Source of the DNA: an uncultured Lachnospiraceae bacterium
Lineage (GTDB): Bacteria; Bacillota; Clostridia; Lachnospirales; Lachnospiraceae
Length of the DNA: 64,000 nt
Assembly: GCA_910586205.1 (NCBI GenBank)
Contig: CAJUGD010000010.1
Span: forward strand, 1-64,000
Direction: 5' to 3'
Below are positions 23,993 to 32,830 of this stretch, one piece after another. The stretch's first letter is position 1, and every line of letters begins with the position of its first letter. A model generated the notes under the pieces. It saw only the letters and a list, made by a program, of their open reading frames with translations, was not told the origin of the DNA and made no database searches. Made by a program: the position numbers and the translations under genes.

Positions 23993-25471
23993 GTCTGTTA
24001 TGGCTTTCGTCACGGCCCCTTTCCAAAACGAATACGCCAGCATCCCCGCACAGACGGTCAGGATCACGGCTGTCATTGGCTTTGAAAAAACACCGCTTAT
24101 CTTTCCTCCGCTCAGCATATATGCCAGCCGGAAATTTCTCTCGCACTCCTGGCCTAAGACCAGTCCCAGCACCAAAGCAGCAGAATTATACCCCAGCCGA
24201 ATAAACATATATCCTGCAATCCCAGCCCCGGCCATTAAAAGCACATCCCGCATACTGTGATTCAGCCCATAGGCTCCGACTGCAGCCAGAATCATGATCA
24301 CAGGCCCCAGCACACTGTAAGGGATTCGAATAAGATTTTCAAACCCTCTCACTGTCAGCGCTGCTGTAATGACCATGACAATATTTGTCAAAAACATGGC
24401 AAAAAACACGCTGGATAAATATTCCGGCCACACCTCGATCAAAGAAGGGCCCACCGGGACTCCCTTTACAAGCAATATGGTCATCATAATTGCCGCCGCA
24501 TTTCCTCCCGGAATGCCAAAAGATAAAAGGGGCACCATAGAACCGGCTGTAGCAGCATTATTGGCAGCCTCAGAAGCTACAATTCCCTCCGCAATGCCTG
24601 TTCCCATCCGTTCAGGATACTTTGACATTCGTTTCTCTATGGCATAGGACAAAAAAGAGGCAACCGTGGATCCTGCTCCCGGCACGATTCCCACAATCAG
24701 CCCAACAAGGGAAGATCGCAGAATCGTCAGCCTGGTGTTCCATATTTCCTCTGCTCCCGGAAAGACGGTTTGCTTTGTATTATCCTTTTTCTCCCTGTTT
24801 ATTCCTATTTTCCCGGATTTCTTATGTTTCTTTGTCTGTTTCAGCACCTCTGCCGTCACAAACAATCCAATCATCACAGGAATCATCTCAATCTCTGAGA
24901 AAAATGCAGAGCCGCTCCAGGCAAACCGGTGTGTCTTGTGAATGGGATCCACGCCCATACAGACCAGCAAAAGCCCCAAAAGCACCGAGATCATGGTCTT
25001 CACTATATTTCCCCTGTCCAGGCAGGGAAGCAGGCATAATCCTAATATCCCTATGGCAAACAGCTCCGAATATCCAAGCCGCCTGGCCACCGCAGAAAGC
25101 TGGGGACAAAGAAGCACCATGGCAAGAGCCCCGATCATCCCTCCGGCTGCCGAGGCAATCAGAGAAAAGCCCAGGGCCTTTCCCGCCTCTCCTCTCTGGG
25201 CCATGGGATAACCATCCAAAACCGTCGGCGCACTGGAAGGTGTACCGGGAATCCGCCAGAGAATCGCCGTAATGCCTCCTCCTGTTATGGATGCCGAGTA
25301 CACGGCTACCAAAAATCCGACTGCAGTCTGAGGCGCCATCTTATAGGCAAAGGGAAGCGCTAACGCCACAGCCATGGAAGCGCTGACTCCCGGCATTGCC
25401 CCAAAGATCAATCCCAATATGGTTCCTGCTGTAATCAGCATAAAAACCAACGGAGTAAGAATCGAAAACAC
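23984..25471 (-). CDS. tctA: TctA family tripartite tricarboxylate transporter permease, orphan
   Basis: 495 residues, about 11-12 membrane segments. Family signatures include GLIFGAMPGVSASMAVALAL, GGGITAILWRIPGTPSSAPT and the later LVGLIVGIVPGAGSTVASFLSYA and SEAANNAATAGSMVPLLSFGIPG. TctA is the large permease subunit that normally works with the small membrane protein TctB and the binding protein TctC; neither is near. Start is GTG with AAGGGGGA upstream. It might import citrate for the citrate lyase 14 kb away, but TctA-family proteins carry many different organic acids and the genes are not in one operon. Confidence 0.9.
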   Translation of the reverse strand: MFSILTPLVFMLITAGTILGLIFGAMPGVSASMAVALALPFAYKMAPQTAVGFLVAVYSASITGGGITAILWRIPGTPSSAPTVLDGYPMAQRGEAGKALGFSLIASAAGGMIGALAMVLLCPQLSAVARRLGYSELFAIGILGLCLLPCLDRGNIVKTMISVLLGLLLVCMGVDPIHKTHRFAWSGSAFFSEIEMIPVMIGLFVTAEVLKQTKKHKKSGKIGINREKKDNTKQTVFPGAEEIWNTRLTILRSSLVGLIVGIVPGAGSTVASFLSYAIEKRMSKYPERMGTGIAEGIVASEAANNAATAGSMVPLLSFGIPGGNAAAIMMTILLVKGVPVGPSLIEVWPEYLSSVFFAMFLTNIVMVITAALTVRGFENLIRIPYSVLGPVIMILAAVGAYGLNHSMRDVLLMAGAGIAGYMFIRLGYNSAALVLGLVLGQECERNFRLAYMLSGGKISGVFSKPMTAVILTVCAGMLAYSFWKGAVTKAITDRG

Positions 25472-25514
25472 TTTTATCCATCCCCCTTATAATGGCAGCA
25501 TTTTCAAACACCTG

Positions 25515-27206
25515 TTAATTTAAAAACCTTCGTATGGTTTTGGGCTTTCTGTAGTTCCATGTAGAAATCTTGATTCCGCTCCGTCGGCTGGCCGCATGGA
25601 CGATCTGGCCGTTTCCGATATACATGGACACATGGTTCACCACGCCGCTGCTGTTGGTGTAAAAGATCAGATCACCTGGCAGCATCTCACTGGCCGTGAC
25701 AGCCCGTCCTGCCTTTGCCTGCTCTCTGGATGTACGAGGCAGGCTGACCCCTGCCGCATGTTTCAGAACATACTGGACAAAGCCGGAACAGTCTGCACCG
25801 GTATTCGGGTTGGTGCCGCCCCACACATAGCGATTCCCTACAAACTGAAGGGCATAGTTGACCACCTTGCTCCGCAGCGCTGCCTGCTGGTTGGCCCGCT
25901 CCTCCACAGGAGAGAACTTAATAGCCTCTGTCAAGGCATACCGCACCTCTACATTATTGTCCCTAGTGGCAATAAATGCTTTATCGGAGGCTTCATCCCC
26001 CTCCTCGCTGTCACCGGTATCCAGCTCAATCTGCACCCAGCCGTCTAACTGATCCAGCACCGTATACCGGTCCTCTTTGGAAATCTGCGTCCAAATCTTA
26101 GCGCCCGTACTTGGCTCCGAACGCACATTCAGCCTGTCTGTATTTACAATAGCCATCAAGGTAGCTGACTCCAAAGCCAGGTCCCTGGCCTCCTGCCCCA
26201 CTGCCACATACTGGGGGTCAGCCGTGATATAACCGGTAATGGGGCCAGACTTTATCTTATACCAGCCATCCTCTGTCTCCAAAATCTCTCCTGCCGCCTT
26301 GCCGGGGAACTTGCCGATAATATTGGTATCGTCCTCCGTGCTGGGGCTTTTGCGGATATTGAGATAATTGTCCACCTTGGAAATCACAATGTGATCATAC
26401 TGGTTTAAAGCCATTGCCCTTAAGTCCAGCTTACGGGCTTCATTGAGAGCATATTTTACGGTCACATAATCCGAGGATATGTATCCTTCCTCAATCTTGA
26501 TCCAGCCGTCTAACTCCTCCAATACCGGATACCTTTCGTGGTTTAAAGCCTGGGCCACCACATTGGCTGCATCCTCCATATTGGGTTCTGAACGGATGTT
26601 CAGCTTCTCTGTATTCACCTCTGCCATCCACCCTACATGATCCATGGCTGTCTGTTTTGCCTCAGAACCACTGATCACATACCGGTTATGAATATATCCT
26701 TCAATGCCGCCGGAGGTAATATGGCACCATTCTCCTTCTGTGTCTAATATCTCACAGGCGCTGTTCTGCTGCAGCTTTCCGATGATTTTCCCGCCTGATC
26801 CCGGTGTTTCCCTGACATTTAAGTATCCTGCCACCTGAACCAGCCCCAAATTGGTATAAGAATCCACCACAGCCTGCTTTTCCTGAATAATCCTCTGCCT
26901 TTCCTGCTCCTCCGGCGACAGGGTAGACTCAATAGTAAACATGGTCTCCGTCTCTGGTATCGTCTCCTCTATCCCTGATTCTTCCACCTTTTTCTCCGCC
27001 GGAATATCCTGTCTGGAATCTGCAAATCTGGACAAAACAGCCACAAAAGCCACCAATACTGCAATCCCTCCGGTCCAAATCAGAAACTGCCTGTTGGCAT
27101 TGCGTTTTCTCTTTCTGGATTTTCTTGAAATACGGGTATAATCGGTAGTATCATGATCCTTTCCCTTGTTCTCTTTTTTATCCAAATAGGTTTGATGATC
27201 TGCCAT
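25515..27206 (-). CDS. Membrane-anchored SH3 / NlpC-P60 cell-wall endopeptidase
   Basis: 563 residues. A basic cytoplasmic N-terminus, one membrane helix (QFLIWTGGIAVLVAFVAVL, about 40-60), a Glu/Thr-rich linker, four bacterial SH3 repeats (GYLNVRETPGSGG, EKLNIRSEPNMED, NYLNIRKSPSTED, DRLNVRSEPSTGA), and a C-terminal NlpC/P60 domain with catalytic Cys in TGADCSGFVQY and His in VNHVSMYIGNG followed by VHAASR. It should cut peptidoglycan stem peptides outside the membrane, possibly in cell separation. The start at 27206 has GGAGG five bases upstream. Own promoter at 27307-27335. Confidence 0.93.
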   Translation of the reverse strand: MADHQTYLDKKENKGKDHDTTDYTRISRKSRKRKRNANRQFLIWTGGIAVLVAFVAVLSRFADSRQDIPAEKKVEESGIEETIPETETMFTIESTLSPEEQERQRIIQEKQAVVDSYTNLGLVQVAGYLNVRETPGSGGKIIGKLQQNSACEILDTEGEWCHITSGGIEGYIHNRYVISGSEAKQTAMDHVGWMAEVNTEKLNIRSEPNMEDAANVVAQALNHERYPVLEELDGWIKIEEGYISSDYVTVKYALNEARKLDLRAMALNQYDHIVISKVDNYLNIRKSPSTEDDTNIIGKFPGKAAGEILETEDGWYKIKSGPITGYITADPQYVAVGQEARDLALESATLMAIVNTDRLNVRSEPSTGAKIWTQISKEDRYTVLDQLDGWVQIELDTGDSEEGDEASDKAFIATRDNNVEVRYALTEAIKFSPVEERANQQAALRSKVVNYALQFVGNRYVWGGTNPNTGADCSGFVQYVLKHAAGVSLPRTSREQAKAGRAVTASEMLPGDLIFYTNSSGVVNHVSMYIGNGQIVHAASRRSGIKISTWNYRKPKTIRRFLN

Positions 27207-27306
27207 ATTTTCCTCCATTGTGTGCACGTTTCACAATATTCCATGCCCCGTTTTATCCTGACACACTTCGTTTATTTACAGCCTTAACCGGATTTTTGCT
27301 TATCAT

Positions 27307-27335
27307 ATCATACCACTTCATGAAAAAAAGCGCAA
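27307..27335 (-). promoter_or_regulatory. Promoter of the SH3/NlpC gene
   Basis: On the minus strand, TTGCGC, 17 bases, TATGAT, with TGG before the -10. Confidence 0.55.
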
Positions 27336-27349
27336 TATACCAATGCAAC

Positions 27350-27385
27350 AAAAACGGCAGGCACATGTTTTCCATGTCTCCTGCC
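27350..27385 (-). terminator. Terminator after aspS
   Basis: GGCAGG-AGACATG / CATGT-GCCTGCC on the minus strand with a short A-rich loop, followed by GTTTTTG. It lies 20 bases after the aspS stop and just before the next promoter. Confidence 0.8.
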
Positions 27386-27405
27386 AGATTTTTGGCTGTC
27401 CTATT

Positions 27406-29223
27406 CTATTCCCCCGGCACAAAGCTTCCCTCGCTGACCTCAATGCCAAGCTCCTCAAGCTGCTTTCCATCCACAGCAGCCGGAGCCTCACACATCAGGC
27501 AGGATGCATCCTTTACCTTGGGGAATGCAATGACCTCCCGGATATTGTCACATCCGCTCATCAGCATGGCAAGGCGGTCAAATCCATAGGCAAGCCCTGC
27601 ATGGGGAGGCACTCCATACTTAAAAGCATTCAGCAGAAATCCAAACTGCTCCTGCGCCTGCTCCTGTGTAAATCCAAGCACCTCAAACATCTTGCTCTGA
27701 ATATCATTCTGATGGATCCGCACCGAACCGCCTCCCAGCTCTGTACCGTTGAGGACAATATCATATGCCTTTGCCCGGACTGCGCCGGGATCTGTGTCAA
27801 TGAGATGCCAATCCTCCTCCATTGGCATGGTAAAAGGATGATGCATGGCCACAAAGCGCTCCTGCTCCTTCGAATACTCCAAAAGCGGAAATTCCGTTAC
27901 CCATAAGAACCGGTAATCATCTTTTTTCAAAAGTCCCTGCTGTCTGGCCAGCTCCAAACGCAGATTGCCCAGCACATCCCACACTACCTTGTTCTGATCT
28001 GCTGCGAACAAAAGAAGATCTCCAGCCTCTCCTTCCATGGCCGCCACCAGGCTGTCCATCTGCTCCTCTGTCATAAACTTGGCAAAGGAAGATTTGCGGG
28101 TATTGTCCGGCTGGATAGCCACATAGGCAAGCCCTTTGGCCCCATATCCCTTGGCAAACTCCACTAGGGCGTCAATCTTTTTCCTGGCCATGGTTCCCTG
28201 TCCCTTGGCATTGATTCCGCGGACAGTGCCCCCGTTTTCCAAGGCTCCCTTAAATACCGCAAATTCACAATTCTTCACCACATCCGATACATTTTTCAGC
28301 TCCATGTCAAACCGCATATCCGGCTTGTCTGAGCCAAACCGGTCCATGGCCTCCTGCCAGGTCATCCTGGGAATCGGCTGAGGGATCTCCACTCCTAATA
28401 TCTCATGAAACAGCTTAAAAAGCAGCCGCTCATTTACATCCAGCACATCGTCCACATCCACAAAGGACAGCTCCATATCGATCTGGGTAAACTCCGGCTG
28501 ACGGTCTGCCCGCAGATCCTCATCCCGATAGCATCTTGCCAACTGGAAATACCGGTCATACCCAGAACACATCAAAAGCTGCTTAAAGATCTGAGGCGAC
28601 TGAGGCAGGGCATAAAAGCTGCCTGGGTGAACCCGGCTGGGCACCAGATAATCCCTGGCTCCTTCCGGGGTACTCTTAATTAAAGTCGGAGTCTCAATCT
28701 CTAAAAATCCTTCCTCTGCCAGAAACTGCCGGGTCAAAATGGCAATCTGGCTGCGCAGCATCAGATTTCTTTGAATATCCGGCCTTCTTAAATCCAGATA
28801 ACGATATTTTAACCGCAGCTCCTCCTTTGTCTTGGAATTTTCCTCAACGGGAAACGGCGGCGTCTCGGACTCGGACAGGATCCGCAGGCTTTCTGCACGC
28901 ACCTCAATAGCCCCTGTTGCAAGATTTTTGTTGACCACATCTTTATTCTCGCTGCCGGAACGGGCCTCCACCCTGCCGGTAACTGCGATGACAAACTCGC
29001 TGCGCAGCTTCTCCGCCTTTGCAAAACTCTCTGCCCCACAGTCACTTTCTTCAAAAATAATCTGCAGAATCCCGGATCTGTCCCGTAAATCCACAAATAT
29101 GATCCCGCCCTTGTTCCTACTTTTCTGCACCCATCCCATAACTGTCACATTACTTCCGATATGGGCAGCGCTTACCTCTGTACATCTGTGAGACCGCTTC
29201 AGCCCCTGCATTGACTCTGACAT
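27406..29223 (-). CDS. aspS: Aspartate--tRNA ligase
   Basis: 605 residues, class II synthetase of bacterial type. An N-terminal OB-fold anticodon-binding domain (VTVMGWVQKSRNKGGIIFVD), class II motif 2 in FQLARCYRDEDLRADRQPEF, the bacterial GAD insertion in the middle, and motif 3 in GLAYGFDRLAMLMSG near the end. The ATG at 29223 has GAGGAG seven bases upstream. It follows hisS in a two-gene operon, an arrangement widespread in Firmicutes. Confidence 0.97.
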   Translation of the reverse strand: MSESMQGLKRSHRCTEVSAAHIGSNVTVMGWVQKSRNKGGIIFVDLRDRSGILQIIFEESDCGAESFAKAEKLRSEFVIAVTGRVEARSGSENKDVVNKNLATGAIEVRAESLRILSESETPPFPVEENSKTKEELRLKYRYLDLRRPDIQRNLMLRSQIAILTRQFLAEEGFLEIETPTLIKSTPEGARDYLVPSRVHPGSFYALPQSPQIFKQLLMCSGYDRYFQLARCYRDEDLRADRQPEFTQIDMELSFVDVDDVLDVNERLLFKLFHEILGVEIPQPIPRMTWQEAMDRFGSDKPDMRFDMELKNVSDVVKNCEFAVFKGALENGGTVRGINAKGQGTMARKKIDALVEFAKGYGAKGLAYVAIQPDNTRKSSFAKFMTEEQMDSLVAAMEGEAGDLLLFAADQNKVVWDVLGNLRLELARQQGLLKKDDYRFLWVTEFPLLEYSKEQERFVAMHHPFTMPMEEDWHLIDTDPGAVRAKAYDIVLNGTELGGGSVRIHQNDIQSKMFEVLGFTQEQAQEQFGFLLNAFKYGVPPHAGLAYGFDRLAMLMSGCDNIREVIAFPKVKDASCLMCEAPAAVDGKQLEELGIEVSEGSFVPGE

Positions 29224-29272
29224 AATATTCTCCTCTTTCTTACCTGTCATCTTTTGGCAAATAAATTTTACC

Positions 29273-30535
29273 TTATTTCAGCCCTTCCCGATAAAAATTC
29301 ACAAACTCCGTATATCCCTCTTTCCCTAACTGCTCTTTCTGAAACTTCTTATTCTTGTTCATCTGAGAAACCAGCACCTGGACACCGTTTCTCCGTTCTG
29401 CCATGGCCTGCCTCATAATGTCCCCAAGCCGTGCAGAATCCATTCCCTTTTCTATCAGATAGGCTTTTTTCTGCCTTTCTCCGGGAATCGCCCCGCCCTG
29501 ATCCATCAGAATGGTAATAATCCGCTCAAACCCAATGGAAAAACCACAGGCAGGCATATCCTTTCCTGTAAATTTCCCGATCATCTTGTCATACCTGCCG
29601 CCGCCTGCCACAGAACCGCCAAATCCTTCCATGGACACCTCAAAGATGGTTCCCGTATAATAAGACATGCCCCGCACCAGGGTCGGATCAAAATACAGAG
29701 AAAATTCTGTCTCTGCCACATCTAATACTGTCTCCATAATATAAGCCAGGTTTTCTGTGACATCCTTTGGCATTACATCCTCAAGCGTCTTCCCCAAAGC
29801 CCTGACACTTTCACTGTCATGGCCTGTCTTTTCCAGCAGGGCAGCATATTTCTCCACGCTGTCCTGTCCGTACCCTGCCTGTAAAAGCTCTGCCTTGACC
29901 CCGTCTATGCCGATCTTGTCCATCTTATCCAGAATAATAAACACCTGATCCATGGTTTCTTCCTGAAAACCGCAGTACAGAGCCATGCCCTTTAAGATTT
30001 CCCGGTCATTGATCCGAACAGTAAAACCGTTCTTAGGGCAGATCCTGCCTAAAGCCGTGGTGGTGGCCAGAATCAGCTCAATCTCCGCCATGGAGGTCTC
30101 ATCGCCTAAAATGTCAATGTCACACTGGGTAAACTGACGGAATCTGCCCTTTTGGGGATGATCCGCACGCCACACGCTTCCCATCTGCAATGCCTTAAAG
30201 GGCATGGAAAGCTGGCTTCCATTATTGGAAAAATACCGGGCCAGCGGCAGGGTCAGATCATAGCGCAGCCCACCGTCCACTAAGTCCCCCTCTCCCTGGG
30301 CTGTCTCCAAATTCAGCTTTTCTCCTCTTTTCAAAATCTTAAAAATCAGCTTCTCATTGTCTCCGCCCTGCTTGCTGGTCAGATTCTCTATATGCTCCAC
30401 ACAGGGCGTCTCAATCTGGGTAAATCCAAATCCCTGGTATGTGTCCCGTATCTGGTTCATCACATATTCCCGCACCTGCATTTCTGCGGGCAAAATATCC
30501 CTCATGCCAGTTACCGGCTTCTTTTTCAGTGCCAT
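29273..30535 (-). CDS. hisS: Histidine--tRNA ligase
   Basis: 420 residues, class II synthetase. Motif 1 region at the start (RDILPAEMQVREYVMNQIRD), motif 2 SVWRADHPQKGRFRQFTQCD (histidyl signature), histidine-A region LVRGMSYYTGTIFEVS, motif 3 PACGFSIGFERI, and a C-terminal anticodon domain. ATG at 30535 follows GGAGAGGTGGAT; a GTG two codons upstream is less likely. No T-box leader is present; the gap to recG is only about 100 bases and holds a plain promoter. Confidence 0.97.
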   Translation of the reverse strand: MALKKKPVTGMRDILPAEMQVREYVMNQIRDTYQGFGFTQIETPCVEHIENLTSKQGGDNEKLIFKILKRGEKLNLETAQGEGDLVDGGLRYDLTLPLARYFSNNGSQLSMPFKALQMGSVWRADHPQKGRFRQFTQCDIDILGDETSMAEIELILATTTALGRICPKNGFTVRINDREILKGMALYCGFQEETMDQVFIILDKMDKIGIDGVKAELLQAGYGQDSVEKYAALLEKTGHDSESVRALGKTLEDVMPKDVTENLAYIMETVLDVAETEFSLYFDPTLVRGMSYYTGTIFEVSMEGFGGSVAGGGRYDKMIGKFTGKDMPACGFSIGFERIITILMDQGGAIPGERQKKAYLIEKGMDSARLGDIMRQAMAERRNGVQVLVSQMNKNKKFQKEQLGKEGYTEFVNFYREGLK

Positions 30536-30592
30536 ATCCACCTCTCCGTCTTCTTTATTCTTTAATCCTTAAAAATCCATTTTATCCCTACG

Positions 30593-30621
30593 ATTATACT
30601 ATCGCATCCTGTAAATAGCAA
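30593..30621 (-). promoter_or_regulatory. Promoter of hisS-aspS
   Basis: On the minus strand, TTGCTA, 17 bases, TATAAT. Confidence 0.65.
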
Positions 30622-30636
30622 TAGCTTTTTCTGTTG

Positions 30637-32709
30637 TCACAGATTCACCCGCTCCATGCCTGCGCCTAAGTACTGCTCCATTCTTTCTCCCAATGCCCTA
30701 TACTCCTCTCCCTCCAGCATCGGATCCTCTCTTATGATCTCTTTCACTTCCTCTGACACAGTCTTTAAAACATCTGCATCCGTAAAAATATCTGCCAGCT
30801 TAAACTCCATCTCACCGCTTTGGCGCAGGCCGAAAATATCCCCGGGTCCCCGCAGCTTTAAGTCCTCTGACGCAATATAAAATCCGTCATTGGATCGGTT
30901 TAAAATCTCCAGACGCTTTCTGGTATCCTCCTCCCCGGAGCAATCCACCATAATACAGTAGGACTGGTGTTTTCCCCGTCCTACCCGCCCCCGAAGCTGA
31001 TGAAGCTGGGCTAACCCAAACCGCTCCGCATTCTCGATCATCATCACTGTGGCATTGGGCACATTTACCCCCACCTCCACCACGGTAGTGGATACCAGCA
31101 CCTGGATCTCCCCGGAAGCAAACCGCTCCATAATTTGGTTTTTCTCCCTTCCCTTCATCTTTCCGTGAAGATACTCCACCCTGATTCCCGGCATCAGTTT
31201 TTTCTGCAGCAATTTTGTATAATCCAGCACATTTTCTGCTTCCATCATCTCACTTTCTTCTACCATAGGGCAGATCACATATGCCTGTCTTCCGGCAGCC
31301 GCCTCTTTCTCTATGAAACGGTAGGCCCGATCCCGGTATCCTGTATCCACCACACAGTTTTTGATGGGAAGCCGGTCAGCAGGCATTTCATCCAAAATCG
31401 AAATGTCCAGATCCCCGTACAAAATGATTGCCAATGTCCGCGGAATCGGCGTGGCGCTCATAACCAGGACATGAGGCCGACTTTCCTCCTGCCCCGTCAT
31501 CCCTTTTCGTCCCAAAGCTTCCCGCTGTCCCACACCGAACCGGTGCTGTTCATCTGTAATCACCAGAGCCAGCTTGTCATAAATCACCTTTTCCTGAATC
31601 AAGGCATGGGTTCCCACAATAATATCCACCTCATGTCCGGCAATTCTTTCATATGCCAGCCGCTTTTCTTTTGCCGTCATGGATCCTGTCACCAGCACTG
31701 CCTTGCTCTTAATTCCATGGGCATGAAACAGCGCCTCCATGGACTCAAAGTGCTGCTTTGCCAACACCTCTGTGGGAGCCATAAGCGCCCCTTGGTATCC
31801 GTGGCACGCTGCCTGTAAAAGTGCAAGAACCGCAAGAATCGTCTTGCCGGATCCTACATCCCCCTGAATCAGCCGATTCATCACCAGTCCGCTGCCTAAA
31901 TCCCGCTCAATCTCCCCGAGAACCTTTTCCTGAGCCTGTGTAAGCTTAAAGGGAAGCTCCCCCATAAGGCGCTTAACCTCCATGGCAGGTTCCATTTTGT
32001 AAATACTTCCCGCATCCTGACGTTTCTCTTTCAGCCGCCTTACTGCCAGCAGAAAAAACAAGAACTCATCAAACACCAGCCGCTTTCTTGCGGCAAGCAG
32101 CTCCTGCTGATTAGACGGAAAATGGATATGTTCTACAGCAAAATTATATTCTGCCAGTTGGTATTTTCTGCGAAGTCTTTCCGGCAAATACTCCCGCTCC
32201 ATCTGTCTTTGGGAAAGAGCCTGTGTCACTGCCTTCACGATTGCCTTATTGCCAAGACCCTTTGTCTGCCCATATATAGGCTGCAGGGAATGCATCACCT
32301 GTTCATAAGCTTCTTTAGTAAAGATCTCCGGCTGCTCCATAGACAGACGGTTCCCCTTTTTTACCACCTTTCCCCTAAAAAGCAGCACCCTTCCCATCTG
32401 CAGGGAAGAACGCAGATACGGCATATTAAACCAGGTAAGCTGCAGGCTTCCGGTTAAGTCCTTTACTACCGTCACAATGACCTGCATATTTTGAAACCTC
32501 CGGACTGTAGCTGTCCGCAAAAGCTGTCCGCAAACCGTACAGAGTTTTCCCTCCTGTACCTGTCCCACCGGTATGGCCGGCTCATAGGCATCATAAGCCC
32601 GGGGATAGGCATGAAGCAGCTCCTCCACTGTCTCAATCCCCAATCGCTTAAATAATGCGCCTGTTTTTTCTCCGATTCCCTTAAGGCTTGTTATCGGCTC
32701 CTGATTCAT
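30637..32709 (-). CDS. recG: ATP-dependent DNA helicase RecG
   Basis: 690 residues. An N-terminal wedge/OB-fold domain for branched DNA, then a superfamily 2 helicase core with Walker A GDVGSGKTILA, the ITDEQHRFG box (DEQH in place of DEAH), VMSATPIPRTLA, and GLAQLHQLRGRVGRG near the end. RecG reverses stalled replication forks. ATG at 32709 is preferred because GGGAGGAACC precedes it. Gene order asp23-like, fakA-like, recG is common in Firmicutes. Confidence 0.97.
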   Translation of the reverse strand: MNQEPITSLKGIGEKTGALFKRLGIETVEELLHAYPRAYDAYEPAIPVGQVQEGKLCTVCGQLLRTATVRRFQNMQVIVTVVKDLTGSLQLTWFNMPYLRSSLQMGRVLLFRGKVVKKGNRLSMEQPEIFTKEAYEQVMHSLQPIYGQTKGLGNKAIVKAVTQALSQRQMEREYLPERLRRKYQLAEYNFAVEHIHFPSNQQELLAARKRLVFDEFLFFLLAVRRLKEKRQDAGSIYKMEPAMEVKRLMGELPFKLTQAQEKVLGEIERDLGSGLVMNRLIQGDVGSGKTILAVLALLQAACHGYQGALMAPTEVLAKQHFESMEALFHAHGIKSKAVLVTGSMTAKEKRLAYERIAGHEVDIIVGTHALIQEKVIYDKLALVITDEQHRFGVGQREALGRKGMTGQEESRPHVLVMSATPIPRTLAIILYGDLDISILDEMPADRLPIKNCVVDTGYRDRAYRFIEKEAAAGRQAYVICPMVEESEMMEAENVLDYTKLLQKKLMPGIRVEYLHGKMKGREKNQIMERFASGEIQVLVSTTVVEVGVNVPNATVMMIENAERFGLAQLHQLRGRVGRGKHQSYCIMVDCSGEEDTRKRLEILNRSNDGFYIASEDLKLRGPGDIFGLRQSGEMEFKLADIFTDADVLKTVSEEVKEIIREDPMLEGEEYRALGERMEQYLGAGMERVNL

Positions 32710-32770
32710 GGTTCCTCCCAGCCCTTTCTGATTATACCTGCATGTGCACGGCAAAAATATCACCACACAT

Positions 32771-32797
32771 AAAAATAGGGGCGGAACCCCGCCCCAC
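32771..32797 (-). terminator. Terminator after the fakA-like gene
   Basis: On the minus strand GGGGCGG-GGTT-CCGCCCC, a 7-bp GC stem, followed by TATTTTTA. It lies between the fakA-like gene and recG, so recG may depend on read-through or a promoter I did not identify. Confidence 0.8.
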
Positions 32798-32830
32798 TGT
32801 TAAGCTTATACTCTGAAAACTTCTGTCTTA

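Noticed and set aside
30536..30636. T-box riboswitch before hisS
   Set aside because: The gap is about 100 bases, holds a plain promoter, and shows no T-box sequence or specifier stem.
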